Source of the DNA: an uncultured Clostridia bacterium
Lineage (GTDB): Bacteria; Bacillota; Clostridia; Oscillospirales; Acutalibacteraceae
DNA length: 5,615 nt
NCBI GenBank assembly: GCA_946409885.1
Contig: CAMJYF010000152.1
Coordinates: forward strand, 1 to 5,615
Reading direction: 5' to 3'
The notes under the pieces were generated by a model that had not been told where the DNA came from, searched no databases, and saw nothing but the letters and a program-made list of their open reading frames with translations. The position numbers were made by a program, and so were the translations under genes. Positions 1 to 5,615 of this stretch are shown piece by piece. Numbering within the stretch: position 1 is the first letter of the stretch; each line of letters starts with the position of its first letter.

Positions 1-1796
1 CCGCCGGGGGCCACGTCGCCGTTTTTGTAGAAATCCATGATATCGCCGTCGGTCTGCATGTTGTCCGAAAGCTTGAAGTTGAAATGGACGCGGCCTTCGG
101 TCAGGCCCAGCGCGGCGGCGGGGATGGTCAGCGTCATGCGGTTGCCCTTGACGGTATAGGTCGCCGTGCCGGTCTGCTCAAACGCCCAGCCGCCGAGGGA
201 GCGTTCGATCGTCACGCTGTCTTCTGTCGCGTTTTCGCGGTTGACAACGTACTCAAAACCCTCCCAGTTAGGCGAAACGCCGGTGGGGTCGGTATCGATG
301 AATATCCGCATCCAGGCGGGATCGGTATAAGGCGTGATGTCGTTTTTGGTATAAATGGTCATGGTGATATTTTTCCCGTCGTCCCGTACGGCAGCCTTCA
401 CAAAGTCGTTGCGCATGGTGTCCGACGTAAAATGCTCGCCCTGCCAGCCGTCGCTGTCGCGCTTTAAGGTGCTGTTGGCGTAGTGGAAATAGGTCTTCAC
501 CCCGGCGGCCTGCGCCGTTTCGGCGGAAACGCCCTTGAAGCGGCGGATGTTGGCCGCCAGCTGATAATAGAAGTGGTCCTTCAGAATGCCGTCCGCCGGT
601 TCGATATCCCGGCTGAATTCGTCGCTGAACTGGTCCGGGAAGGCGTTGGGCGTGCCCTGCCATTCCTGCCAGCGGCCGGCGATCCACTCGTTCCAGCCGG
701 TGACGAAGATGAAATCGGGATCGGCCTTGATGGCGTTATCCCACTGCTGCTGGAAGTTGACGCCGTACAGCAGCGCGTTTTCCATATCAGAATTGACCGT
801 GACGGTCTTCCCCGCCGTCTCATAAGAATAGCTGTATTCGCCCTCCGAATAAGCGCGGCCCTGTACGTCCGCGTCGGCGTTCATGGCCACCAGCTGCCCG
901 TCCGCGGCGTTCTGGGCCACGGAAACGCACATCTGTTCCACCCGGCCATTGACGGAAACGCCGTACTTTGCCTGCGGGTAGGCGCTGCACCAGCCCCACG
1001 CCCTTTTGGAATAGGCGGTATCACGGGAAAAATAGCCGGGGTCGTTGGCGCGGAAGGTAAAGAAATCCAGAATCGCCTTTTCCGTGGCGTCCTTTTTGTT
1101 CAGCCCGGAGGAATGCGCCATGATCAGCGGCTTGCCGTCCCACAGGAACCACAGGTCGCTGTACCGGCCCTTGCTGTAGACGCGCTCATACAGGTTTTTC
1201 AGCGAAGTGGTGGTATCCGCGCCGTCGTTGAAGGGCAGCATAAAGGCCACCTTCGGCACGTTGACGCCGTCCTCCTTCGCCTGTTCAAACACCTCAAACA
1301 GCGCCTCATAGCTCTCGTCCCAGGTGGCGGTGCCGTTGGTGCAGTCAAAGAAGATCACGTCCACGCCCGCGTCCGCCAGCAGCTCCGCGTGCTTGCGCAG
1401 CACATAGGCGTCCGTATCCCGGTAGTAACCGAACAGGGGCTTGTTCCAATAGTGGGGATAGCCGCTGTAGGTGTTCTCCCACAGGGGGGAATCAAAGTCG
1501 TGCAGAATTTCCGGGTGCTCCGCCAGGATCTCCGTGGCGTTTTTGGCGGCCAGGGACCGGGCAAAATTGGTGTGCCAGATCCAGTAGAACATCCCCACGA
1601 ACTTGCGGTCGTTCTTTTCCCGCACCTCTCCTTTAAGGGGAAGGGTACGGCCGAGACCGTCCACCGCCGCCCAGGTATCCGGGCGGATATCGGCGGGCGC
1701 GTCCACTCGGCGGTTGGGGCTGCCGAAGAACCAGGGCGCCAGCGAGGTAAACGCGGTAAGAAGGGAGAGAAAACAGGACAACAGTTTTTCCAGCAT
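1..1796 (-). CDS. Probable exported GH71/GH99-like glycoside hydrolase with C-terminal module (3' end cut by window edge)
   Basis: Open for 598 codons from an ATG at 1796 to the window edge with no stop. The start is fixed by AAAGGAG (1812-1806) nine bases upstream, and the N-terminus (K4, then hydrophobic residues 5-24) looks like a signal peptide or uncleaved anchor. It lacks a clear AxA cleavage site, and the Cys at residue 8 is too early for a lipobox. The body reads like a GH71/GH99-type (beta/alpha)8 barrel: FVGMFYWIWH near residues 60-70, VIFFDCTNG around D151, WDGKPLIM at 219-226, and VTGWNEW ending at W371, with E370 as the candidate catalytic residue. From about residue 445 the sequence becomes beta-rich, with IDTD at 500-503, resembling DOMON/CBM9-like sugar-binding sandwiches. 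The last visible residues (FYKNGDVAPGG) resemble, from memory, the extreme C-terminus of such proteins, so only a few codons may be missing. It is the second gene of the leftward operon. I infer polysaccharide cleavage outside the membrane; the substrate is unknown (alpha-mannan or alpha-glucan are family precedents). The fold assignment is by motif recognition only. Confidence 0.72.
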   Translation of the reverse strand, partial: MLEKLLSCFLSLLTAFTSLAPWFFGSPNRRVDAPADIRPDTWAAVDGLGRTLPLKGEVREKNDRKFVGMFYWIWHTNFARSLAAKNATEILAEHPEILHDFDSPLWENTYSGYPHYWNKPLFGYYRDTDAYVLRKHAELLADAGVDVIFFDCTNGTATWDESYEALFEVFEQAKEDGVNVPKVAFMLPFNDGADTTTSLKNLYERVYSKGRYSDLWFLWDGKPLIMAHSSGLNKKDATEKAILDFFTFRANDPGYFSRDTAYSKRAWGWCSAYPQAKYGVSVNGRVEQMCVSVAQNAADGQLVAMNADADVQGRAYSEGEYSYSYETAGKTVTVNSDMENALLYGVNFQQQWDNAIKADPDFIFVTGWNEWIAGRWQEWQGTPNAFPDQFSDEFSRDIEPADGILKDHFYYQLAANIRRFKGVSAETAQAAGVKTYFHYANSTLKRDSDGWQGEHFTSDTMRNDFVKAAVRDDGKNITMTIYTKNDITPYTDPAWMRIFIDTDPTGVSPNWEGFEYVVNRENATEDSVTIERSLGGWAFEQTGTATYTVKGNRMTLTIPAAALGLTEGRVHFNFKLSDNMQTDGDIMDFYKNGDVAPG

Positions 1797-1811
1797 ATGG
1801 TTTTACTCCTT

Positions 1812-3041
1812 TCAGTAGACGAAATCAGTATATTCCGCAGTGCTTTCAAAATGCAGATATTTATCCTTGAAAGTAAAGATGCCGACCCGGGCGGAGCCGA
1901 TATCCACCTCCGCGGGAACGGTATGCTTCAGGGAAACGAAGCGCCCGTCCTGCGAGAGTTCCGCCGTGACCGTGAGATCGTGATAGCGCACATGTACGCC
2001 GGAATAGGCCTTCAGCTGGGAAATGTCGCTCAGGATCGGCACGATCTGCGTATCCCAGAAGAACACGGCGTCCGTCACCTTTCCCAGGAAGCTGTCCGCT
2101 TCGTTGGGGGTATCCTCGTCGTCAAAGACCAGCGTGACAAGGCAGTTGGAGCCGGAGGCCACGCATTCCGCGGACCGGATGACGGAGTAATCCTCCAGAC
2201 GGAAGCCGGGAAACCTAGCCTTGGCGAATTCCGTCCCCTTGGTATAGGTCTCCGTTTCGGCGCTCTCCGGCGGAACGACGTACTGGTCGAACGCGCCGCT
2301 GATGATGCCGTCCACAAAGGTGATCCCCGTCAGGTTCAGCTCCGAGATGGTCTGCCAGGACCGGCGGCGGTAGCCCGCCTGGCCCTCCTCCTTGACCCTG
2401 TTCACCGCCTGCTTGTAGAAATCGGCGATCTCCGAAGCGGTCCGGGGCATCACGAAGGCTTCTTCCGTGCCGCCGGGGAGAACTTCCTCACCGGCGCCGC
2501 CCTTCAGGATGACGATCACCGCCCCCGCCAGCAGCACGATCACGGCGCAAAGGCCGAGGATGATCCATTTCAGCCGCTTCGTCTGCCGGTCGTTCCCGTC
2601 TTTTCCGGGAGGATCCGGCAGCAGCGAGGGATCAGGCGGCGCGGGACCGGACGGATCCTCCGCGGGGGGCTCCTCCGCCGCGGGGGAAGGCGCCGCCGCT
2701 TCCGGCTGTTTGTCCAGCCAGGGCGGCGTGGGAGATCCTTCGTCCGCCGCCGGAGCGCCCGGCGCGTAACGGGGCGGACGCGCGGACGGATCACGCGCCG
2801 GCGCGGAAGTCGCCTCCCCGGTCCTGCCCGCGGGAGAGACCGGCGCCACACGGGTCCGGCGGTCCTCCTCCGGCCTTCCGCCGAAATTGAACATGGCGGA
2901 GGCATGGTCGATGTAGGCCGTTCCGGGCAGGTCGTGATCCTCCCGTCCGTCCGGCGATTTTTCCGCGTCGCCGCCGGCCGGTTCCCGTTCCGGCAGCTCC
3001 CGGTCCTCCGGTTCCGGCTCCCGGAACACGCGCTCGTCCAC
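1812..3041 (-). CDS. Single-pass membrane protein with Pro/Glu-rich cytoplasmic tail; function unknown
   Basis: A 409-residue protein if started at GTG 3041. Residues 1-150 are low-complexity, rich in Pro, Glu, Asp, Arg and Ala, and probably disordered. A basic stretch (TKRLK, 154-158) precedes one transmembrane helix at about 159-179 (WIILGLCAVIVLLAG and on), which by the positive-inside rule puts the tail in the cytoplasm and the C-terminus outside. After a Gly-rich linker, the outer domain (about 200-409) begins SEIADFYKQAVNRVKEEG and continues with mixed alpha/beta sequence. Its only cysteines, C293 and C300, could form a disulfide. The layout recalls uncharacterised Clostridia proteins whose outer domain starts with a similar 'YNxAxNxVKxE' helix; that is memory, not a search. 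The in-frame ATG at 3077 would give 421 residues but lies inside the -10 box. The TGA stop overlaps the ribosome binding site of the next gene, 15 bp away, so the two are very likely co-transcribed. Function is unknown; a surface sensor, adaptor or wall-associated role is only a guess. Confidence 0.8.
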   Translation of the reverse strand: MDERVFREPEPEDRELPEREPAGGDAEKSPDGREDHDLPGTAYIDHASAMFNFGGRPEEDRRTRVAPVSPAGRTGEATSAPARDPSARPPRYAPGAPAADEGSPTPPWLDKQPEAAAPSPAAEEPPAEDPSGPAPPDPSLLPDPPGKDGNDRQTKRLKWIILGLCAVIVLLAGAVIVILKGGAGEEVLPGGTEEAFVMPRTASEIADFYKQAVNRVKEEGQAGYRRRSWQTISELNLTGITFVDGIISGAFDQYVVPPESAETETYTKGTEFAKARFPGFRLEDYSVIRSAECVASGSNCLVTLVFDDEDTPNEADSFLGKVTDAVFFWDTQIVPILSDISQLKAYSGVHVRYHDLTVTAELSQDGRFVSLKHTVPAEVDIGSARVGIFTFKDKYLHFESTAEYTDFVY

Positions 3042-3046
3042 TTTCC

Positions 3047-3052
3047 TCACCT
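3047..3052 (-). promoter_or_regulatory. Ribosome binding site (AGGTGA) that favours the GTG start
   Basis: On the minus strand AGGTGA matches six consecutive bases of the AGGAGGTGA consensus and sits five bases before the GTG at 3041. The alternative ATG at 3077 has no Shine-Dalgarno sequence upstream (the preceding bases are GGCGGTATGTTATA). Together with the promoter position, this makes the GTG the better start. Confidence 0.6.
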
Positions 3053-3075
3053 GCCCGTTTAATTTTCTGTCGTTC

Positions 3076-3104
3076 ATTATAACATACCGCCGCGCAAAAA
3101 ACAA
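3076..3104 (-). promoter_or_regulatory. Leftward promoter of the membrane protein / hydrolase operon
   Basis: Reading the minus strand, a -35-like TTGTTT (3104-3099) is followed by a 17-base spacer and a perfect -10 TATAAT (3081-3076). The -10 is preceded by TATG plus one base, which fits the Gram-positive extended -10 pattern TRTGNTATAAT exactly. The -35 matches only three of six consensus bases, which is normal for extended -10 promoters. Transcription would begin near 3069, giving a leader of about 28 bases before the GTG at 3041. The ATG at 3077 would then lie upstream of the transcript. Confidence 0.7.
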
Positions 3105-3128
3105 CCATATTTCTGTCGCCGGGAGAGA

Positions 3129-3173
3129 CGTTTCCGTGCCGCGCAGAAAAAGAAGAAGGCGGCGACGGAAACG
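3129..3173. repeat. Inverted repeat between the divergent promoters (9 bp + bulge + 5 bp stem)
   Basis: CGTTTCCGT (3129-3137) is exactly complementary to ACGGAAACG (3165-3173). Inside it, GCCGC (3138-3142) pairs with GCGGC (3159-3163) with one bulged G at 3164, leaving a 16-base purine-rich loop. On the plus strand the stem is followed after five bases by TTTTTCTTTT (3179-3188), so it could act as a terminator-like barrier to rightward read-through. It lies upstream of both divergent promoters and would not be in either main transcript, so a protein-binding role is the alternative. Confidence 0.5.
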
Positions 3174-3194
3174 CCCCGTTTTTCTTTTCCCCCG

Positions 3195-3220
3195 CCGGAA
3201 AAAACGGTGGACTTTTCCGG
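3195..3220. promoter_or_regulatory. Perfect inverted repeat over the rightward -35: candidate operator
   Basis: CCGGAAAA (3195-3202) and TTTTCCGG (3213-3220) form a perfect 8+8 bp inverted repeat with a 10-base spacer, so the half-sites are centred 18 bp apart. The repeat encloses the -35 box TGGACT (3208-3213). This spacing and position fit a dimeric helix-turn-helix repressor site, but no regulator gene is in the window and no family can be named. A partly overlapping imperfect repeat pairs CCGTTTTT (3176-3183) with AAAAACGG (3200-3207). The symmetry is seen directly; the operator role is inferred. Confidence 0.45.
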
Positions 3221-3236
3221 ACGGATGTGCTATGCT
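3208..3236 (+). promoter_or_regulatory. Rightward promoter of the nucleotidase / beta-glucosidase unit
   Basis: A -35-like TGGACT (3208-3213, four of six consensus bases) is followed by a 17-base spacer and the -10 TATGCT (3231-3236, four of six). The spacer ends in TGTGC, so the extended -10 element TRTGN is present. Transcription would start near 3243, giving a leader of about 53 bases before the ATG at 3296. Confidence 0.6.
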
Positions 3237-3259
3237 GATACCGTAACAAAAAAAGGGAA

Positions 3260-3280
3260 CGCGGGGGATTCTTCCCCGCG
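3260..3280 (+). promoter_or_regulatory. Leader hairpin next to the nucleotidase ribosome binding site
   Basis: CGCGGGG (3260-3266) pairs with CCCCGCG (3274-3280). Two further closing pairs (G3267 with U3273, A3268 with U3272) reduce the loop to three bases. The stem ends directly before the ribosome binding site GAAGGGA (3281-3287), which sits eight bases before the ATG at 3296. There is no U-tract after it, so it is not an intrinsic terminator. It could protect the 5' end of the messenger or tune translation by its closeness to the ribosome site. Confidence 0.5.
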
Positions 3281-3295
3281 GAAGGGACGGTACGC

Positions 3296-3874
3296 ATGAC
3301 GATTCTGGTAGATATGGACGACACCATAGAAAACCTGCTGAAGGCATGGGTGGAGGGCGTCAACCGGGCCTACGGCCGCGCCGCTTCTTATGACGACGTG
3401 ACGGAATGGAACGTGGCCTCGGCCTTTCCGGGGCTGACCTGGGAGCAGGTCTACGCCATCCCCATGCGGCCCGGCTTCTGGCGGACCGTGGAGCCCATTC
3501 CCGGCGCGGCGGAGACGCTGAAAAAGTGGATGGACAAGGGCCACGAGGTGCTGATCGTCACCGCCACCCCATTCGATTCCGTTCCGGAAAAGATCGGCGG
3601 GTATCTGTTTGAGCACTTTCCCTTTTTAAGCTGGGACCAGGTGATCATCACCGGCAGAAAGCAGCGGGTGAAGGGCGACGTGCTGATCGACGACGGCCCC
3701 CACAATTTAGAAGGGGGCGAGTATCATAAAATTCTGGTGACCGCCCCGCACAACAAAACCTACGACGCGGAGGCCCACGGGATGCTCCGCGTGAACAACT
3801 GGCAGGAGATCGAACGTGCCGTGGCGGCGATGGCGACCGCCCGGGGAGAAGAACGGAGCGCGGATCAACCGTGA
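3296..3874 (+). CDS. 5'(3')-deoxyribonucleotidase, HAD superfamily, NT5C type
   Basis: A 192-residue cytoplasmic phosphatase of the family that removes the 5' (or 3') phosphate from deoxyribonucleoside monophosphates, thought to help balance nucleotide pools. All main HAD motifs are visible. Motif I is VDMDDT at residues 5-10, with D6 as nucleophile and D8 as acid/base. Motif II is VTATPF (88-93) with T89. Motif III is the lysine-containing stretch before GDVLIDDGPHN, with metal-binding D132/D133. FWRTVEPIPGA (61-71) is the typical substrate-side segment of bacterial NT5C proteins. The length matches the family, and the last dozen residues (ARGEERSADQP) are a loose charged tail. The ATG at 3296 is preceded by GAAGGGA and gives the motif I aspartate at residue 6, which is usual. 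It is the first gene after the rightward promoter, with a glycosidase 22 bp downstream. Some relatives are annotated only as hydrolases, so the true substrate may differ. Confidence 0.88.
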   Translation: MTILVDMDDTIENLLKAWVEGVNRAYGRAASYDDVTEWNVASAFPGLTWEQVYAIPMRPGFWRTVEPIPGAAETLKKWMDKGHEVLIVTATPFDSVPEKIGGYLFEHFPFLSWDQVIITGRKQRVKGDVLIDDGPHNLEGGEYHKILVTAPHNKTYDAEAHGMLRVNNWQEIERAVAAMATARGEERSADQP

Positions 3875-3896
3875 CCGAACGCGGAGAGGAGCATAT

Positions 3897-5615
3897 ATGA
3901 ATTTTCAGGACGCGGTAACGCAATACCGGAAGACGCCGACGGACGAGACCCTTTACGCCGCCGCCAAAGCCCTTTGCGGGGAGCTGACGCTGCGCGAAAA
4001 GCTGCGGATGCTCTCCGGCAGGCAGTTCTTTCTGTTCAACGGGTTTGACCTGATCACCAAACGGCGCAAATACAATTACCGCCCCTGCCTGGCCGGGGGC
4101 GTCAAACGGCTGGGCATTCCGCCGGTGGCCTTTTCCGACGGGCCGCGGGGCGTGGTGATGGGCGACAGCACCTGCTTCCCCGTTTCCATGGCGCGGGGCG
4201 CCTCCTTCAACGAGGCGCTGGAATATGAGATCGGCAGCGCCATTGCGGACGAGGTGACGGCGCAGGGCGGCAACTACTTTGCCGGTATCTGCGTCAATCT
4301 GCTGCGCAATCCCCGCTGGGGCAGGGCCCAGGAGACCTACGGCGAGGATCCGTTTCTGCTGGGCCGCATGGGCGCGGCTCTGACAAGGGCGGTGCAGGAG
4401 AAAGGGGTGATCGCCTGCCCCAAGCACTACGCCGTGAACAGCATCGAAAACATCCGGTTCGACGTGAACGTGCTGGCGGACGAAAAGACACTGCACGAGG
4501 TCTATCTGCCCCACTTCAAAGCCTGCGTGGACGCGGGCGCCATGTCCATCATGGGGGCCTACAACCTATTCCGGGGCGAACACTGCTGCGAAAGCCGCTG
4601 CCTGCTGAAGGACGTGCTGCGGGACCAATGGGGCTTTACCGGCTTTACCATTTCCGACTTTCTCTTCGGCGTGCGCAGCGCTTCCCGCGCCATAAAGGCG
4701 GGGCTGGATATCGAAATGCCCCAAAAGCTGCGCTACGCCGCCCTGCCGCTGGACCTGAAAACGGGAAAGATCTCCCTGGCCGATATCGACGCCTCCGTGC
4801 AGAGCGTGATGCGGGGGCTCATTAAGATCACACCACGGCTGCGTCCCGCGCCGAAATCCGTGATCGCCTGCCAAAAGCATACGGAACTGGCAAAACGGGC
4901 CGCGCTGGAGGGGACCGTTCTGCTGAAAAACAACGGCGTTCTGCCGCTGGCCCCAGGAAAGAAGATCGCCGTGATCGGCCGGTACGCCGATAAGATCAAC
5001 GTGGGCGACCACGGCTCCAGTTCCGTACACGCGCCCTACACCGTCACCCCCTACCGGGGGCTGTGCCGGGTATACGGCAAAGAAAACGTAACGCTGTGCG
5101 AGGGGACGGATTTTTCCGCGATGACGCAGGCCATCCAAGCCTGCGACGCGGTGCTGCTGTGCGTGGGCAGCGACTACCGCCAGGAGGGCGAAAACCTGGC
5201 CAACTTTTCCAAAAGCGACAACGTGACGGAAAAAGCCATGGGCGGCGACCGCTATTCCCTGCGCCTCCCCGCCGAGGAAGTGGCCCTGATCCACCGCGCC
5301 CGCGCCGCTTTCGGCAGGGTGATCGTCAACATCATCGGCGGCAGCGCCTATATCATCGGGGAATGGCAGGACGAGGCCGACGCCATCCTCCACTCCTTTT
5401 ACGGCGGCATGGAGGGCGGCAGCGCGCTGGCGGAGCTGCTGTCGGGCAAAGAAAACCCCAGCGGCCGCCTGCCCTTTACCATGGCGGAACGTGAGGAAGA
5501 CTACCCGGATTTCCTGTTCCCGGGCGACAAAACGCGGGATATCACCTACGGTTTTTACCACGGCTATACCCTGCTGGACAAAGAAGGAAAAAAGGCCGCG
5601 TACCCCTTCGGCTTC
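3897..5615 (+). CDS. Glycoside hydrolase family 3 beta-glucosidase (3' end cut by window edge)
   Basis: 573 codons are visible, open to the right edge. The ATG is preceded by GGAGAGGAG with a five-base gap. Family 3 enzymes are retaining exo-glycosidases that release beta-linked sugars from the non-reducing end of oligosaccharides. The N-terminal barrel shows SDGPRG (D81), QETYGEDPF (146-153), CPKHYAVNS (K176, H177), MGAYN and GFTISDF, where D254 is the expected nucleophile. The C-terminal alpha/beta domain starts near residue 330 with VLLKNNGVLPL and continues through DHGSSSVHAPYTVTP, LLCVGSDYRQEGE (E430/E432, candidate acid/base), GGDRYSLRLP and NPSGRLPFT. The visible sequence ends in YPFGF, just before the usual fibronectin III-like domain, so about 100-250 residues are missing. 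No signal peptide is seen and cysteines are frequent, for example C230, C231 and C235, so it should act in the cytoplasm on imported oligosaccharides. Beta-glucosidase is the likeliest activity; beta-xylosidase or a related specificity cannot be excluded. Confidence 0.92.
   Translation, partial: MNFQDAVTQYRKTPTDETLYAAAKALCGELTLREKLRMLSGRQFFLFNGFDLITKRRKYNYRPCLAGGVKRLGIPPVAFSDGPRGVVMGDSTCFPVSMARGASFNEALEYEIGSAIADEVTAQGGNYFAGICVNLLRNPRWGRAQETYGEDPFLLGRMGAALTRAVQEKGVIACPKHYAVNSIENIRFDVNVLADEKTLHEVYLPHFKACVDAGAMSIMGAYNLFRGEHCCESRCLLKDVLRDQWGFTGFTISDFLFGVRSASRAIKAGLDIEMPQKLRYAALPLDLKTGKISLADIDASVQSVMRGLIKITPRLRPAPKSVIACQKHTELAKRAALEGTVLLKNNGVLPLAPGKKIAVIGRYADKINVGDHGSSSVHAPYTVTPYRGLCRVYGKENVTLCEGTDFSAMTQAIQACDAVLLCVGSDYRQEGENLANFSKSDNVTEKAMGGDRYSLRLPAEEVALIHRARAAFGRVIVNIIGGSAYIIGEWQDEADAILHSFYGGMEGGSALAELLSGKENPSGRLPFTMAEREEDYPDFLFPGDKTRDITYGFYHGYTLLDKEGKKAAYPFGF

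Noticed and set aside
1789..1796. Lipoprotein signal (LLSC at residues 5-8) in the GH71/GH99-like protein
   Set aside because: The cysteine comes before the hydrophobic core instead of after it, so it cannot be a normal lipobox.
483..3062. Open frame of 859 codons on the plus strand across both leftward genes
   Set aside because: It lies antisense to two well-supported genes, runs across their intergenic gap, has low-complexity Arg/Gly/Val-rich content and shows no recognisable domain. GC-rich coding DNA commonly leaves a long stop-free antisense frame.
3260..3280. Intrinsic terminator or attenuator before the nucleotidase gene
   Set aside because: The hairpin is followed by GAAGGGA, not by a U-tract, and no leader peptide or alternative pairing is evident.
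3042..3347. Extension of the membrane protein upstream to an ATG at 3347
   Set aside because: The extra residues cover both promoters, the palindromes and the start of the divergent nucleotidase gene, and have no ribosome binding site. The frame is merely open there.
3648..4514. Open frame of 288 codons on the minus strand over the nucleotidase-GH3 junction
   Set aside because: It crosses the end of one supported gene and the start of another on the opposite strand, and has no motif of its own.
4566..5561. Open frame of 331 codons on the minus strand inside the GH3 gene
   Set aside because: It is antisense to strongly conserved GH3 motifs, and its His/Gln/Ala/Val-rich composition is typical of a shadow frame.

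Overview
The window looks like a piece of chromosome from a GC-rich, Gram-positive anaerobe of the Clostridia type, probably a gut or rumen inhabitant. This is inferred from strong AGGAG-type ribosome binding sites, TRTGN-extended -10 promoters, a Cys-rich cytoplasmic beta-glucosidase, and a single-pass membrane protein of a style common in Clostridia. No RNA gene, CRISPR array, insertion sequence or phage gene is visible. The genus cannot be named from the sequence alone.

Layout: two divergent transcription units face away from a roughly 250-bp regulatory region (about 3042-3295). Leftward (minus strand) runs a two-gene operon. Its first gene (3041 to 1812) encodes a membrane protein with a long proline- and acid-rich cytoplasmic tail, one transmembrane helix and an outer domain of about 230 residues. 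After 15 bp comes a probable exported glycoside hydrolase of the GH71/GH99-like barrel type with a C-terminal beta-sandwich-like module (1796 to the left edge, where it is cut probably close to its natural end). Rightward (plus strand) runs a 5'(3')-deoxyribonucleotidase of the HAD/NT5C family (3296-3874). After 22 bp comes a cytoplasmic glycoside hydrolase family 3 beta-glucosidase (3897 to the right edge, truncated).

The intergenic region carries a good promoter in each direction, a perfect 8+8 bp inverted repeat over the rightward -35 box, a longer hairpin-forming inverted repeat between the promoters, and a GC-rich hairpin directly before the nucleotidase ribosome binding site. The leftward promoter decides the start of the membrane-protein gene: its -10 box overlaps the first ATG (3077), so a GTG at 3041 with its own ribosome binding site is the more likely start.

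Taken together, the locus suggests carbohydrate use: an exported glycan-acting enzyme on one side and a cytoplasmic beta-glycosidase on the other. No transporter or regulator lies within the window, and the nucleotidase has no obvious link to sugar use. No clearly new biological system is evident. The points most worth checking are the uncharacterised membrane protein paired with the exported hydrolase, the altered active-site motif of that hydrolase, and the symmetric elements between the divergent promoters.
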